From: Paludibacteraceae bacterium
GTDB taxonomy: Bacteria; Bacteroidota; Bacteroidia; Bacteroidales; Paludibacteraceae
Direction: 5' to 3'
NCBI GenBank assembly: GCA_024401565.1
Contig: JAKSKU010000003.1
Coordinates: 26,610 to 90,609 of the forward strand
DNA: 64,000 nucleotides
Below, one piece after another: positions 38,045-45,943 of the stretch. Positions within the stretch are counted from its first letter, which is position 1; the number at the start of each line of letters is the position of its first letter. Both the position numbers and the translations under genes were made by a program. The notes beneath the pieces were generated by a model. It saw nothing but the letters and a program-made list of their open reading frames with translations, searched no databases and was not told where the DNA came from.

Positions 38045-38082
38045 GAGGGTGTATCAAAGTTTTGATGCACCCTCTTTTTTTT
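38045..38082 (+). terminator. Intrinsic terminator after the OmpA gene
   Basis: 14-bp stem with one G-U pair (arms GAGGGTGTATCAAA and TTTGATGCACCCTC, 2-nt loop) and T8. The arm sequence is the same as the terminal repeat of the MITE-like element at 19967, so it may derive from such ends. Confidence 0.88.
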
Positions 38083-38259
38083 GGAGATAATACTTTCGCA
38101 GACGCCATTTGTTACTTATGTTTTTGTCATTCATACCAACAAAAGCCCCATTCGTCTAAAATTCAGTAAAAGAATAATGATTTATTTGACAAAAACGATC
38201 TTTTTTCGCTAACTTAGCAATAACTCACAATCTAGGACTAAACTTAAAACACGATAATC

Positions 38260-38500
38260 ATGAAACACATTACTACTGTTCTAGCAAGTGTAACTATGTC
38301 TGTTACACAAATTTTGGAGGAATTCAGACGGGTGGCGATATAAACAGCTGCCCATCCTCCAAAAATCATGTAGACTTGACATGAAAATCGCAAACATCGT
38401 TGGCCAGACTGTGATTACAGCAACCGCGTCTACAACCATATCATCATTTAAAAAATTAGCGGAAACTAGTTGTAAACAAGTAATATTTCTTCATATAAGA
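38260..38500 (+). pseudogene. Decayed gene for a T9SS cargo protein
   Basis: An ATG opens a signal-peptide-like MKHITTVLASVTMSVTQ, very similar to the start of the esterase at 42422 (MKKHITTLLAVLASC), but stops after 27 codons. From 38381 another frame reads KIANIVGQTVITATASTT, the hallmark of a T9SS sorting domain. So the two ends of a secreted-protein gene remain and the middle is deleted. An inverted repeat (ATTTTGGAGGA at 38311, TCCTCCAAAAAT at 38355) sits at the apparent junction. The 178 bp from the OmpA terminator to this ATG hold nothing else that I recognise. Confidence 0.6.
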
Positions 38501-38521
38501 CTTTGGGAAAAGTTTGTCCTT

Positions 38522-38557
38522 GTCCAGAGCGTAAATCATTACGCTTTGGACTTTTTA
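38522..38557 (+). terminator. Intrinsic terminator after the decayed cargo gene
   Basis: 13-bp stem (GTCCAGAGCGTAA/TTACGCTTTGGAC, one mismatch), 4-nt loop, T5. Its survival supports a former transcription unit upstream. Confidence 0.8.
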
Positions 38558-38611
38558 TTATAAAAACATATTATTTTCACATTTCCTTATTCGCCCATAA
38601 ATATTTTGAGC

Positions 38612-38619
38612 TATATTTG
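38612..38619 (+). promoter_or_regulatory. Probable -7 box for the GH5 gene
   Basis: TATATTTG, 48 bp before the start codon; no clear -33 TTG at the usual distance. Confidence 0.5.
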
Positions 38620-38666
38620 CAATGTTTAAATTGTTTGTCTATCTAATAACAGAACTCTTTAATTAA

Positions 38667-41600
38667 ATGATTATGAGGAAAATTTTACTATTGGCTTTAT
38701 TGGCAATCATCTCGCCATTTTATTTATTAGCTACCGATTTTTCATCAAACAACTACATCCAGAAATTCGGCATGCTACAGTTGGTCAACAATCAGCTTTC
38801 AGACTCTAAAGGCGACACTATCCAGTTGAAAGGATGGTCAGTTTCTGTTGACGGTGACTTTAAAAACTCTTTAGGACCAGAACATTGGAAACTTATGAAG
38901 AGTTTTGGAGCCAATGTTGTACGTCTTGCCATCAACATCGACAAAACAAACGGGTATTTGCTTGAGCAGACTACCTACAAAGAGAGAATCAAGCAGTTTA
39001 TAAAGGAGACTGCTGCAATAGGCATATACTGCATCGTCGACTGGGATCTAGAAGAGACTAAAGTGAATACAGCAAACCCTAACGACTATATCACTTATGC
39101 TGAAGACTTTTTCACAGAGATTTCGCAGTACTGCGCAGACAATGGTTACGACCATGTGATCTACGAAATATGCAACGATCCTGTTTGTGGATGGCCAAAC
39201 ATCAAGAATTATGCAGAGCAGATAATCCCAGAGATTTTAGCATATCAGAAGGACGCTATAATCATCGTGGGTACAGACGCTTGGTGTCAGAAAATCATTG
39301 AACCTGCTAGTTCTCCTTTAAACAATGCCTACAAGAATAATGTAATGTATGCGTTCAGCTACTTCGCATGTTCACACTATCAATTAACAGGTGATTTCCA
39401 AATAGCAAAGAAATCAATACCAGTGTTCGTTACTTCATGGTCTGGAATGAGGTTTGATCTTGAGGCTCCTTTCTGCAGACAAAACTCAGAATATTTACTT
39501 TATTTGTGTGACAATCAGAACTCTTCCTCACAGGTTGTAAGCTGGTGTGCATTGGATTGGGCTAGCAATGATTCAAAATCTTCATTCCTTCACGGATATA
39601 ACTCTGAATGCAAATTGTCTGAGATAATTTCCGATGACGAAACTGTAACATATGGAAAGTTTCTTGCTGCCCAAATGTCTAACGGCGAATACAATGCAGA
39701 AGAAGGCCAGACATTCAGTTTTCCTATAACATTTAAAGAGAACAAAGGTGATACTATAACAGACAACTATATCCAGAAGTTTGGCAAGCTACAGTTGTTA
39801 AGCAATCAACTTTCTGACTCGAAAGGAAACGCTATCCAGTTGAAAGGATGGTCTGTATATGTCGACGGTGACTTCAGAAACTGTCTAGGTCCAGATCATT
39901 GGAAACTTATGAAGAGTCTTGGTGCAAATGTTGTCCGACTTGCTATCAAACTTAATAATAAAAACGGATATTTGCTAAAACAGGATTCCTATAAAGACAG
40001 AATCAAAAAGTTCATCAGTGAAACTGCAGCGGAAGGAATGTATTGTATCGTCGATTGGGACCTAGAAGATGAAAAACAGGAACTATATCCAAACGATTAC
40101 ATAACTGAAGCTAAAGATTTCTTCACTGAAATATCAAAGTATTGCTCTGACAATAGTTACGATCATGTAATCTATGAGATTTGCAATCAACCATCAACAA
40201 CAGTTTGGGCAGACATCGTCAAATATGCGGAAAGCGTCATCTCAGACATCACTAAGAATCAATCAGATGCGATAATCATCGTCGGAACAAGCTTCTGGTG
40301 TCAGAATATTCTTGAACCTGTAATGACACCAATCAAAAGCGAATACCAAAAGAACGTCATGTATTCGTTCAGTTACTATGCTTGTTCGCACTATTCTTTG
40401 ATAGGAGATTTCCGTGTAGCACAAAGAGAAATACCTGTGTTCGCTACTTGGACAGGAACTAAATTTGACCTTCAAGGTCCTTTCTGCAGAGAAAACACTG
40501 ACGATTTTATCTTGAGTTGTGAAATTAACGCAATTGCGCCTCAGTTAGTGAGCTGGTGCACGATGGATTGGGCAAGCAAAGACTCAAAAACATCGTTCCT
40601 TATCGGCGATTGCTCTGAATGCAAAATATCTGAAGAGAAAGATCACAATGGAATCACATACGGCAGATATATTGCTTCAGTCATGTCTGACAGTACAGAT
40701 TTTGAAAGACTTGGCAAAACATATAGTTTCCCTCAAACTTTTGAAGATGACATCGATAACGAGAACGAGAACGAGAAAGATACTATCATTAATAACGACG
40801 ACACTAAACAGCCAAGGCTTAAGTTGATAGGAATCCAACTTTCTTATGATGGCAAACCTATCCAACTTACAGGAAGACAATTCACACTCAACGAAAACTC
40901 TAACGGTTGCTTAGGTCAGGAGCACTTGCAGTTTATAAAGAAAGGCAATGCTAATGTAGTCCGTTTCGCAATGAACATTGGAGGCGAAGGCAATTACTTG
41001 TCTAAACCAGCTGAATACAAGGAAATAATCAAAAAGTATATCAAACAAACTGCAGACGAAGATATTTTCTGCATCGTCGACTGGAATATATACAATCAAG
41101 AAGATCCAAACGACTATATAAATCAAGCTTCAGAATTCTTCTTTGAGATTTCGAAATACTGTGCAGAAAACAATTACAACCACGTCATTTACGAAATCTG
41201 CGGAGAACCTGGAGGTATAGAGTGGAAAGACATCAAATCGTACGCTGAGACTGTGATTCCTGAAATAACTATCAATCAGGAAAATGCAATAATAATTGTA
41301 GGAACAGCATTCTGGTGTCAAAAGATTCTCGAGCCAGTTGCAAATCCTATTAGTAAAGAGTACTTACCGAATGTAATGTACTCGTTCCACTATAGTGCAT
41401 GCTCACACTTCAATCTAATAGGCGATTTCCGTGTAGCCCAGAATCATATACCTGTATTCGCTTCTGAATGGTATTCTGGATCTTTTGACAGATCAATAAC
41501 TAATTGCAATGAAAACACTAATGAGTTTTTACGCTATTGTCTATACCAAGAAAAAGCGACACAGATTGTAAGTAATTGTGAATGGAACGATACTGTATTG

Positions 41601-41873
41601 CCTAACATTAATTGTTCAGGGGAAGATACCGACATCGCAAACATTGACGCCGAGATTTCACTATATTACAACACTAATTCCAGTGAACTTTCGATTACTT
41701 TAATCAACGATGGCACAGCTGATGTTGAGGTAATAAACTCTATTGGTCAGGTAGTAGCGTCTAAAAAGGTTGAAAAGTCAGCAACCGTCAACAAGAAATT
41801 ACCAGCAGGTATTTATACTGTTGTCGTTAAAGACTCTGAAAGATCAACTTCTAAAAAATTGGTTATTCAGTAA
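38667..41873 (+). CDS. Secreted protein with three tandem GH5 (cellulase-fold) domains, two catalytically degenerate, T9SS C-terminus
   Basis: 1068 residues with a signal peptide (ATG 38667 or 38673). Three GH5-like domains lie at about 25-345, 365-690 and 720-985, followed by a T9SS type A sorting domain (VINSIGQVVASKKV, LPAGIYTVVVKD). GH5 enzymes use the Glu of NEP as acid/base, a conserved His, and the Glu of a TEWG-type motif as nucleophile. Domain 1 has NDP (Asp171), Ser231 for His and Ser257 in VTSWSG; domain 2 has NQP (Gln508), Ser569 and no nucleophile residue (ATWTG around 594-595). Domain 3 keeps all three (Glu847 in CGEP, His908, Glu934 in SEWYSG). Domains 1 and 2 are probably non-catalytic carbohydrate binders; domain 3 may be active, though Asn before Glu847 is Gly and the downstream WNLSD-type tryptophan region is altered. 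Confidence 0.9.
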   Translation: MIMRKILLLALLAIISPFYLLATDFSSNNYIQKFGMLQLVNNQLSDSKGDTIQLKGWSVSVDGDFKNSLGPEHWKLMKSFGANVVRLAINIDKTNGYLLEQTTYKERIKQFIKETAAIGIYCIVDWDLEETKVNTANPNDYITYAEDFFTEISQYCADNGYDHVIYEICNDPVCGWPNIKNYAEQIIPEILAYQKDAIIIVGTDAWCQKIIEPASSPLNNAYKNNVMYAFSYFACSHYQLTGDFQIAKKSIPVFVTSWSGMRFDLEAPFCRQNSEYLLYLCDNQNSSSQVVSWCALDWASNDSKSSFLHGYNSECKLSEIISDDETVTYGKFLAAQMSNGEYNAEEGQTFSFPITFKENKGDTITDNYIQKFGKLQLLSNQLSDSKGNAIQLKGWSVYVDGDFRNCLGPDHWKLMKSLGANVVRLAIKLNNKNGYLLKQDSYKDRIKKFISETAAEGMYCIVDWDLEDEKQELYPNDYITEAKDFFTEISKYCSDNSYDHVIYEICNQPSTTVWADIVKYAESVISDITKNQSDAIIIVGTSFWCQNILEPVMTPIKSEYQKNVMYSFSYYACSHYSLIGDFRVAQREIPVFATWTGTKFDLQGPFCRENTDDFILSCEINAIAPQLVSWCTMDWASKDSKTSFLIGDCSECKISEEKDHNGITYGRYIASVMSDSTDFERLGKTYSFPQTFEDDIDNENENEKDTIINNDDTKQPRLKLIGIQLSYDGKPIQLTGRQFTLNENSNGCLGQEHLQFIKKGNANVVRFAMNIGGEGNYLSKPAEYKEIIKKYIKQTADEDIFCIVDWNIYNQEDPNDYINQASEFFFEISKYCAENNYNHVIYEICGEPGGIEWKDIKSYAETVIPEITINQENAIIIVGTAFWCQKILEPVANPISKEYLPNVMYSFHYSACSHFNLIGDFRVAQNHIPVFASEWYSGSFDRSITNCNENTNEFLRYCLYQEKATQIVSNCEWNDTVLPNINCSGEDTDIANIDAEISLYYNTNSSELSITLINDGTADVEVINSIGQVVASKKVEKSATVNKKLPAGIYTVVVKDSERSTSKKLVIQ

Positions 41874-41892
41874 CCGAATTACTTATATCATA

Positions 41893-41922
41893 AGAAGCCA
41901 GGCATATTGTCTGGCTTTTTTT
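41893..41922 (+). terminator. Intrinsic terminator after the GH5 gene
   Basis: 7-bp stem AAGCCAG/CTGGCTT with a 9-nt loop and T7. Confidence 0.82.
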
Positions 41923-41953
41923 GTGCTATCCCCCTATTATAGATATAAAGAAA

Positions 41954-42094
41954 GGAGATAATATAGCAGTTTTCCAAAATGAGGATTGCAAAGGTCCCCC
42001 ATGTCTGATTTTTGGGCCCTTGCTCCTCTCCAACACGAGGCCGTAGGCCGAGTGTATAAAAAAACGTGTGTTGGACAACCCGTATATAATTGCC
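41954..42094 (+). repeat. Copy 3 of the 24-bp-TIR intergenic element (complete, 141 bp)
   Basis: Termini 41954-41977 and 42071-42094 are inverted. The interior is the second variant, with a GGTCCCCCATGTCTGATT...GGGCCC region in place of the short GGGCGGAACGCCC hairpin, then CGAGGCCGTAGGCCGAG. Confidence 0.85.
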
Positions 42095-42345
42095 TAAGGA
42101 AATATATGCGAACAAGACACCTTTTCAAAAAGGGGTTAAAGGCTTAACAAAAAAGGTCGTTTGTAACATTCATTGGTTACGGACGGCCCTCATGATTTGA
42201 TAAAAGACAAACAACATAATATTAAAAATCAGCATTTAGTATCGTAAAAATAATTGTTGGTACAAAGAATTTGTTCGTCCGTCTAAAAATGAAAAATCCG
42301 TTACGCATTGCCTGATTTTTCACGTGGGCAAAAATTCTAAAGCTC
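42095..42345. other. Structured but gene-free leader region before the esterase
   Basis: 251 bp with several imperfect hairpins (GGTCGT...ACGGCC near 42160-42190; GAAAAATC...GATTTTTC near 42290-42320) and no convincing ORF, tRNA or known RNA motif. A TTCGTC-CGTCTAAAA motif near 42273 resembles TTCGTCTAAAA upstream of the decayed paralogue (near 38150). Confidence 0.5.
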
Positions 42346-42353
42346 TAAATTTG
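42346..42353 (+). promoter_or_regulatory. Probable -7 box for the esterase gene
   Basis: TAAATTTG (TAnnTTTG), 68 bp upstream of the ATG. Confidence 0.5.
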
Positions 42354-42421
42354 CCGAAAGTAGAAAGCACAAGTTTAAGCGTTCTTCTACAACAAAAAAA
42401 TAAAAACTAACACATTTTGTC

Positions 42422-45025
42422 ATGAAAAAACACATTACTACGTTATTGGCAGTCCTTGCCAGTTGTTCAATGACCTTCGCCCAATGGGGAGGCGGATTCG
42501 GCGGATTCGGAGGAGGAGGTTTTGATTTCGGTGGTGGCGGTGGAGCCTCATCAGGATCACTTTCAAGCTATACTAACAAACAGAATATCGACTATGTTGG
42601 CGACAACCACGTCGGCCACAAACTTGATATCTACTACCCTAACGATGGTAAAGCCACTCATAATGTAATCATCCATATTTACGGTAGTGCGTGGGGAAGC
42701 AACGATCAAAAGGGAGCGGCAGACCACGGCACTGTAGGTAAAGCAGCACTGGATGCTGGTTATATCTTCGTCACTCCAAACCATAGAACATATAACGATG
42801 CTTTGTGGCCAGCACAGATCAACGATATCAAAGCCGTAGTGCGTTACCTTCGCGGAAACAAAGAAGATCTTAAGATCGACGATTCATTCATCGGCATCTC
42901 TGGATTCTCATCAGGTGGTCACTTGGCTTCAATGATGGGTGTGACTAACGGAGAGACAACAGTGAAAGTAGGAAGCATTTCCGTCGACATTGAAGGAAAA
43001 CTTGGTAAATTCACGAGCGAGTGTAGTGCAGTAGACGCGGTTTGCGACTGGTCTGGACCTGTCGACTGTCGTGATAAATCGTGCGGAAATCCAATCAACA
43101 TGTCGCCAGAAAACGATATGGTTGGCGGTTGCACACCACAGTCGTGCCCAGACAAGCATGCGTCGCTTGGAACTAACACTTATATCGATGCCAACGACGT
43201 GCCTCATATGATCTGCCACGGTACTACAGATAATATAGTACCATGTTGCGAGGGCGAGAAATACGCCAATAATCTAAAGAAAGCGGGCATCTACGTTGAA
43301 TGGTATAATCCAGGCCACGGTCATCAGGTAAATGGCGAGTACACAGACGAGATGATCAAGTTCTTCAATAAGATTCGTGAAGAGAAGGCATCTAAGGGTA
43401 TTGACAGATGCGGAGGTTCACAAGGTGGACAGCAAGGCGGAGACCAGGGCGGACAGCAAGGTGGTGACCAAGGTGGTCAGCAGGGCGGACAACAAGGAGG
43501 CTCTAGCGACGTCGATCCAAAGGAGGCACTACAGGTGTATATCGCCATCGGTCAGTCGAACATGTGGGGTAATGCCACAGTGCAGAGTTCAGACAAAGCT
43601 ACTCACGACCGTATCAAGATGATGAGCACAGCAAACAGCCGTGGCAACGTGGGATCATGGATTCCAGCTGTTCCGCCAATGTGTGCACCAGGTGCAGGCT
43701 ACTCACTTGCAGATAATTTCATCCGCACAATGGCAGACGGAGTGCCAGAGTGCATAACAATCGGAGTTATCCCTGTGGCAATCGCAGGAGCAAGTTTCAA
43801 GGCATTCGATCCTAACCAGTGTGGAAGCTACTTCAGCAGTTCAGAGAGCTGGCTACAGAATATGGCTAAAGAGTACGACAACAACCCATACAAGAGAATT
43901 GTGGAGTGTGCGAAGAAAGCACAGGAGACAGGAGTGATCAAGGGTATCATCGTACATCAGGGAGAGTCAGATTCAGGCCAGCAGGCATGGTTGACAATGG
44001 TCCAGACTTTCTACAATAACCTATGCAAAGATCTTGGTCTTGAGCCATCAAAGACACCAATCCTGGTAGGTCAGATGCTTGAGGGAGGTGCATGTGCCGG
44101 ACACAACACCGTCATCGCACAGCTACCAAGCAAGATCAGCAATTGTGCAGTGATCAGTTCAGCTGGACTTGCAGGAGAGAGCGACCGTCTACACTTCAAG
44201 CACGACAGCTACACTGAATTTGGAAAGCGTTATGCAGAGAAGATGCTTACTATGATCGATTTCGACGGCAAGTGTCCAGATGGAAGTGCTGTAGAGCCCA
44301 AAGTATCTACTCCATACAAAGGAGAGGCTGCCACACTTCCTGGAATAATCGAAGCTGAAAACTACGATGAAGGAGGAAGCAACGTCGCATATTATGATCT
44401 TTCATCTGGCAATAAATGCGATGATTATACCAACGAGTATCGTTCGGACGACGTCGATATCAAGAAAGACGGTGACAGCTACATCGTAGGAAACTGTCAG
44501 AGCGGAGAGTGGATGAAATATACTGTCGACGTCGTGTATGACGGTGAGTATGAGTTGATAGTCAGAGTAGGAGAAGGAGGCAACAGCGGAAAATTCTCTC
44601 TATTGATGGACGACAAGAGCATCGACTACACCGTCAACGTGGAGAAGACAGGAGATTGGGGAACATACGCAGAACAAATCCAGAGCAAAAAATTCAACCT
44701 TAAGAAAGGCACACACGTATTGACGCTGACAATCGAATCTGATTGGATAGATATCGACTGGTTGAGTTTCAGAACTCAAACTGCAGATGTAGAGACAATC
44801 GTAAAAAGAGAATTCTCTATCGTGCCAAACCCAGCGTCGACAGCCATCTATCTCTATAGCGAAAGCAAGATCGAGAACGTTTCTGTTCTAAACACTATCG
44901 GAGAAGTGGTGGCTAGAAGCAATGACACAAGAGTCGACGTCTCTACCCTACCAACTGGAATCTACTTTGTAAAAGCCACAATCGATGGTGAAGCTACAAT
45001 TAAGAAACTAGTTGTGACTAAATAA
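42422..45025 (+). CDS. Secreted two-domain carbohydrate esterase with CBM6-like module and T9SS C-terminus
   Basis: 867 residues. After a signal peptide (MKKHITTLLAVLASCSMTFA) comes a Gly/Phe-rich stretch (residues ~20-45). Residues ~55-325 form an alpha/beta hydrolase with nucleophile elbow GISGFSSGGHLA near residue 162 and candidate His in GHGHQV near residue 300. A GGQQGGDQ linker (~335-360) leads to a second hydrolase of the SGNH/CE6 type (residues ~365-620): Ser in IAIGQSNMWG, HQGESDSG near residue 515 and Asp/His in ESDRLHF. Residues ~640-785 match a CBM6-type beta-sandwich (GIIEAENYDEGG, GEWMKYTV). The end is a T9SS sorting domain (NPASTAIYLYSE, LPTGIYFVKATIDG). Such proteins de-esterify acetylated or feruloylated xylan at the cell surface; the exact substrate is inferred. 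Confidence 0.9.
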   Translation: MKKHITTLLAVLASCSMTFAQWGGGFGGFGGGGFDFGGGGGASSGSLSSYTNKQNIDYVGDNHVGHKLDIYYPNDGKATHNVIIHIYGSAWGSNDQKGAADHGTVGKAALDAGYIFVTPNHRTYNDALWPAQINDIKAVVRYLRGNKEDLKIDDSFIGISGFSSGGHLASMMGVTNGETTVKVGSISVDIEGKLGKFTSECSAVDAVCDWSGPVDCRDKSCGNPINMSPENDMVGGCTPQSCPDKHASLGTNTYIDANDVPHMICHGTTDNIVPCCEGEKYANNLKKAGIYVEWYNPGHGHQVNGEYTDEMIKFFNKIREEKASKGIDRCGGSQGGQQGGDQGGQQGGDQGGQQGGQQGGSSDVDPKEALQVYIAIGQSNMWGNATVQSSDKATHDRIKMMSTANSRGNVGSWIPAVPPMCAPGAGYSLADNFIRTMADGVPECITIGVIPVAIAGASFKAFDPNQCGSYFSSSESWLQNMAKEYDNNPYKRIVECAKKAQETGVIKGIIVHQGESDSGQQAWLTMVQTFYNNLCKDLGLEPSKTPILVGQMLEGGACAGHNTVIAQLPSKISNCAVISSAGLAGESDRLHFKHDSYTEFGKRYAEKMLTMIDFDGKCPDGSAVEPKVSTPYKGEAATLPGIIEAENYDEGGSNVAYYDLSSGNKCDDYTNEYRSDDVDIKKDGDSYIVGNCQSGEWMKYTVDVVYDGEYELIVRVGEGGNSGKFSLLMDDKSIDYTVNVEKTGDWGTYAEQIQSKKFNLKKGTHVLTLTIESDWIDIDWLSFRTQTADVETIVKREFSIVPNPASTAIYLYSESKIENVSVLNTIGEVVARSNDTRVDVSTLPTGIYFVKATIDGEATIKKLVVTK

Positions 45026-45067
45026 CATTGACATACAAGCAAGTAATATTTTATCCTATTAAATCAG

Positions 45068-45102
45068 AAAAGAGTCGGGAGCAGTGCTTTCGGCTCTTTT
45101 TT
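45068..45102 (+). terminator. Intrinsic terminator after the esterase gene
   Basis: 10-bp stem AAAAGAGTCG/CGGCTCTTTT (one G-T pair), 13-nt loop, T-run. Confidence 0.8.
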
Positions 45103-45147
45103 GATGTTTCTACCGTCTGTAATTTCAACTTAGAAGTGCAACACTAA

Positions 45148-45197
45148 AGTCAGAGGAAGGATGTTCGGGGCTAGCCCCGAACATCCTTCCTCTGACT
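45148..45197. repeat. 50-bp perfect palindrome abutting the IS30 left terminus
   Basis: All 25 base pairs of the two arms match around a central CTAG, with the sequence flanks mismatching on both sides. It starts at the base after the left terminal repeat. A spacer-less palindrome this long is unstable in many hosts and would extrude a cruciform or fold as an RNA hairpin. Confidence 0.92.
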
Positions 45198-45276
45198 AAA
45201 AAAACAAGAAGCAATACAATAAAAAAGAAAAAAGGAGACCGAAGTCTCCAATAGGTTTGATAATTTTGTATTGCTT

Positions 45277-45646
45277 ATGTATAATCATCTAACCCGTGAG
45301 CAAAGATATGCAATATATCTGGGATTACAAGAAAAAAAGTCACAATATATCTGGGATTACAAGAAAAAAAGTCACTAAGGGCAATTGCTCTGAATTCGCT
45401 GATCACAAGTTCATTTCTGACAAGCTCAACGTTCCTGTCTTTTTCGCTGATCCTTATTCCTCTTGGCAGAAAGGGACTATTGAAAACGCTAACAAGCTTA
45501 TTAGGCAATATATTCCTAAGGATATGCCGCTTGACTCTGTCTCCGACAAGAAACTTGCCTTCTTTATTGCTAAAATCAACGACAGACCTAGGCAAAAACT
45601 CAATTTCGATTCTCCTAAAAAATGCTTCTTCAGATTTTTTAGTTAA
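45277..45646 (+). pseudogene. IS30 transposase fragment (internal deletion and frameshift)
   Basis: ATG 45277 reads MYNHLTREQRYAIYLGLQ, the helix-turn-helix start of IS30 transposases, then runs through a 32-bp tandem duplication into a stop. In another frame the C-terminal catalytic part survives: VFFADPYSSWQKGTIENANK, containing the third acidic DDE residue, and NDRPRQKLNFDSPKKCFF. Roughly 200 codons of the middle are missing. Confidence 0.85.
45312..45375 (+). repeat. Two tandem copies of a 32-bp unit inside the transposase fragment
   Basis: Identical units 45312-45343 and 45344-45375 (ATATATCTGGGATTACAAG core). Because 32 is not a multiple of three the duplication itself shifts the frame. 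Confidence 0.9.
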
Positions 45647-45704
45647 TATTGCACTTGCTTCTTGACTCTAGGAACTAACAAAGTGGCGATACCCCCTCTT
45701 TTTT

Positions 45705-45943
45705 CAAATCACAAAAAACATACCCTATAACTGATTTTTTTTACAAAAAACAGAGCACTTTGGGGCGAAAATCTGTGCAAATCACAAAAAACATACCCCT
45801 TAACGGATTTTTTTGACTAAAACGAACTATTTCGGGGCGAAAATCTGTGCAAATCACAAAAAAACACCCCTTAACGTTTTTTTTTGACAAAAACGGACTA
45901 ATTTTGGGGCGGAAATCTGTGCAAATCACAAAAAACATACCCT
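45705..45943. repeat. Array of 72-73 bp direct repeats running into the second DUF4143 ATPase start codon
   Basis: Unit starts (CAAATCACAAAAAA) at 45705, 45778, 45850 and 45922: three full units of 73, 72 and 72 bp and a partial fourth that reaches the ATG at 45944. Each unit has CATACCCCTTAACGG, a T7-T9 run, and GGGGCGAAAATCTGTG. On the minus strand the array reads in frame as a peptide repeat (MFFVICTDFRPK), probably incidental. Confidence 0.9.

Larger units (their letters stand above)
45134..45656 (+). mobile_element. Remnant IS30-family insertion sequence
   Basis: Imperfect terminal inverted repeats, AAGTGCAACACTAA (45134-45147) and TTAATATTGCACTT (45643-45656), 12 of 14 complementary, enclose a broken IS30 transposase whose stop codon overlaps the right terminus, as in intact IS30 elements. 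The element is 523 bp, about half the normal length. A second inverted pair (AAGCAATACAA/TTGTATTGCTT) lies just before the transposase start. Confidence 0.75.

Noticed and set aside
41888-42115. ORFs within the TIR elements (e.g. FYTLGLRPRVG peptides)
   Set aside because: Similar peptides occur in each element copy because the DNA repeats; frames are interrupted differently in each copy, so they are not genes.
42095-42421. Riboswitch or structured RNA before the esterase
   Set aside because: Several hairpins are present but I recognise no known riboswitch consensus and no terminator/antiterminator switch, so only a leader region is reported.
45741-45938. Minus-strand peptide-repeat ORF in the 72-bp array (MFFVICTDFRPK repeated)
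   Set aside because: The frame is open because the unit is a multiple of three; no start context, promoter or downstream gene supports translation. The same applies to the 11-residue periodic frame (HFYQDKN) in the array at 18517.
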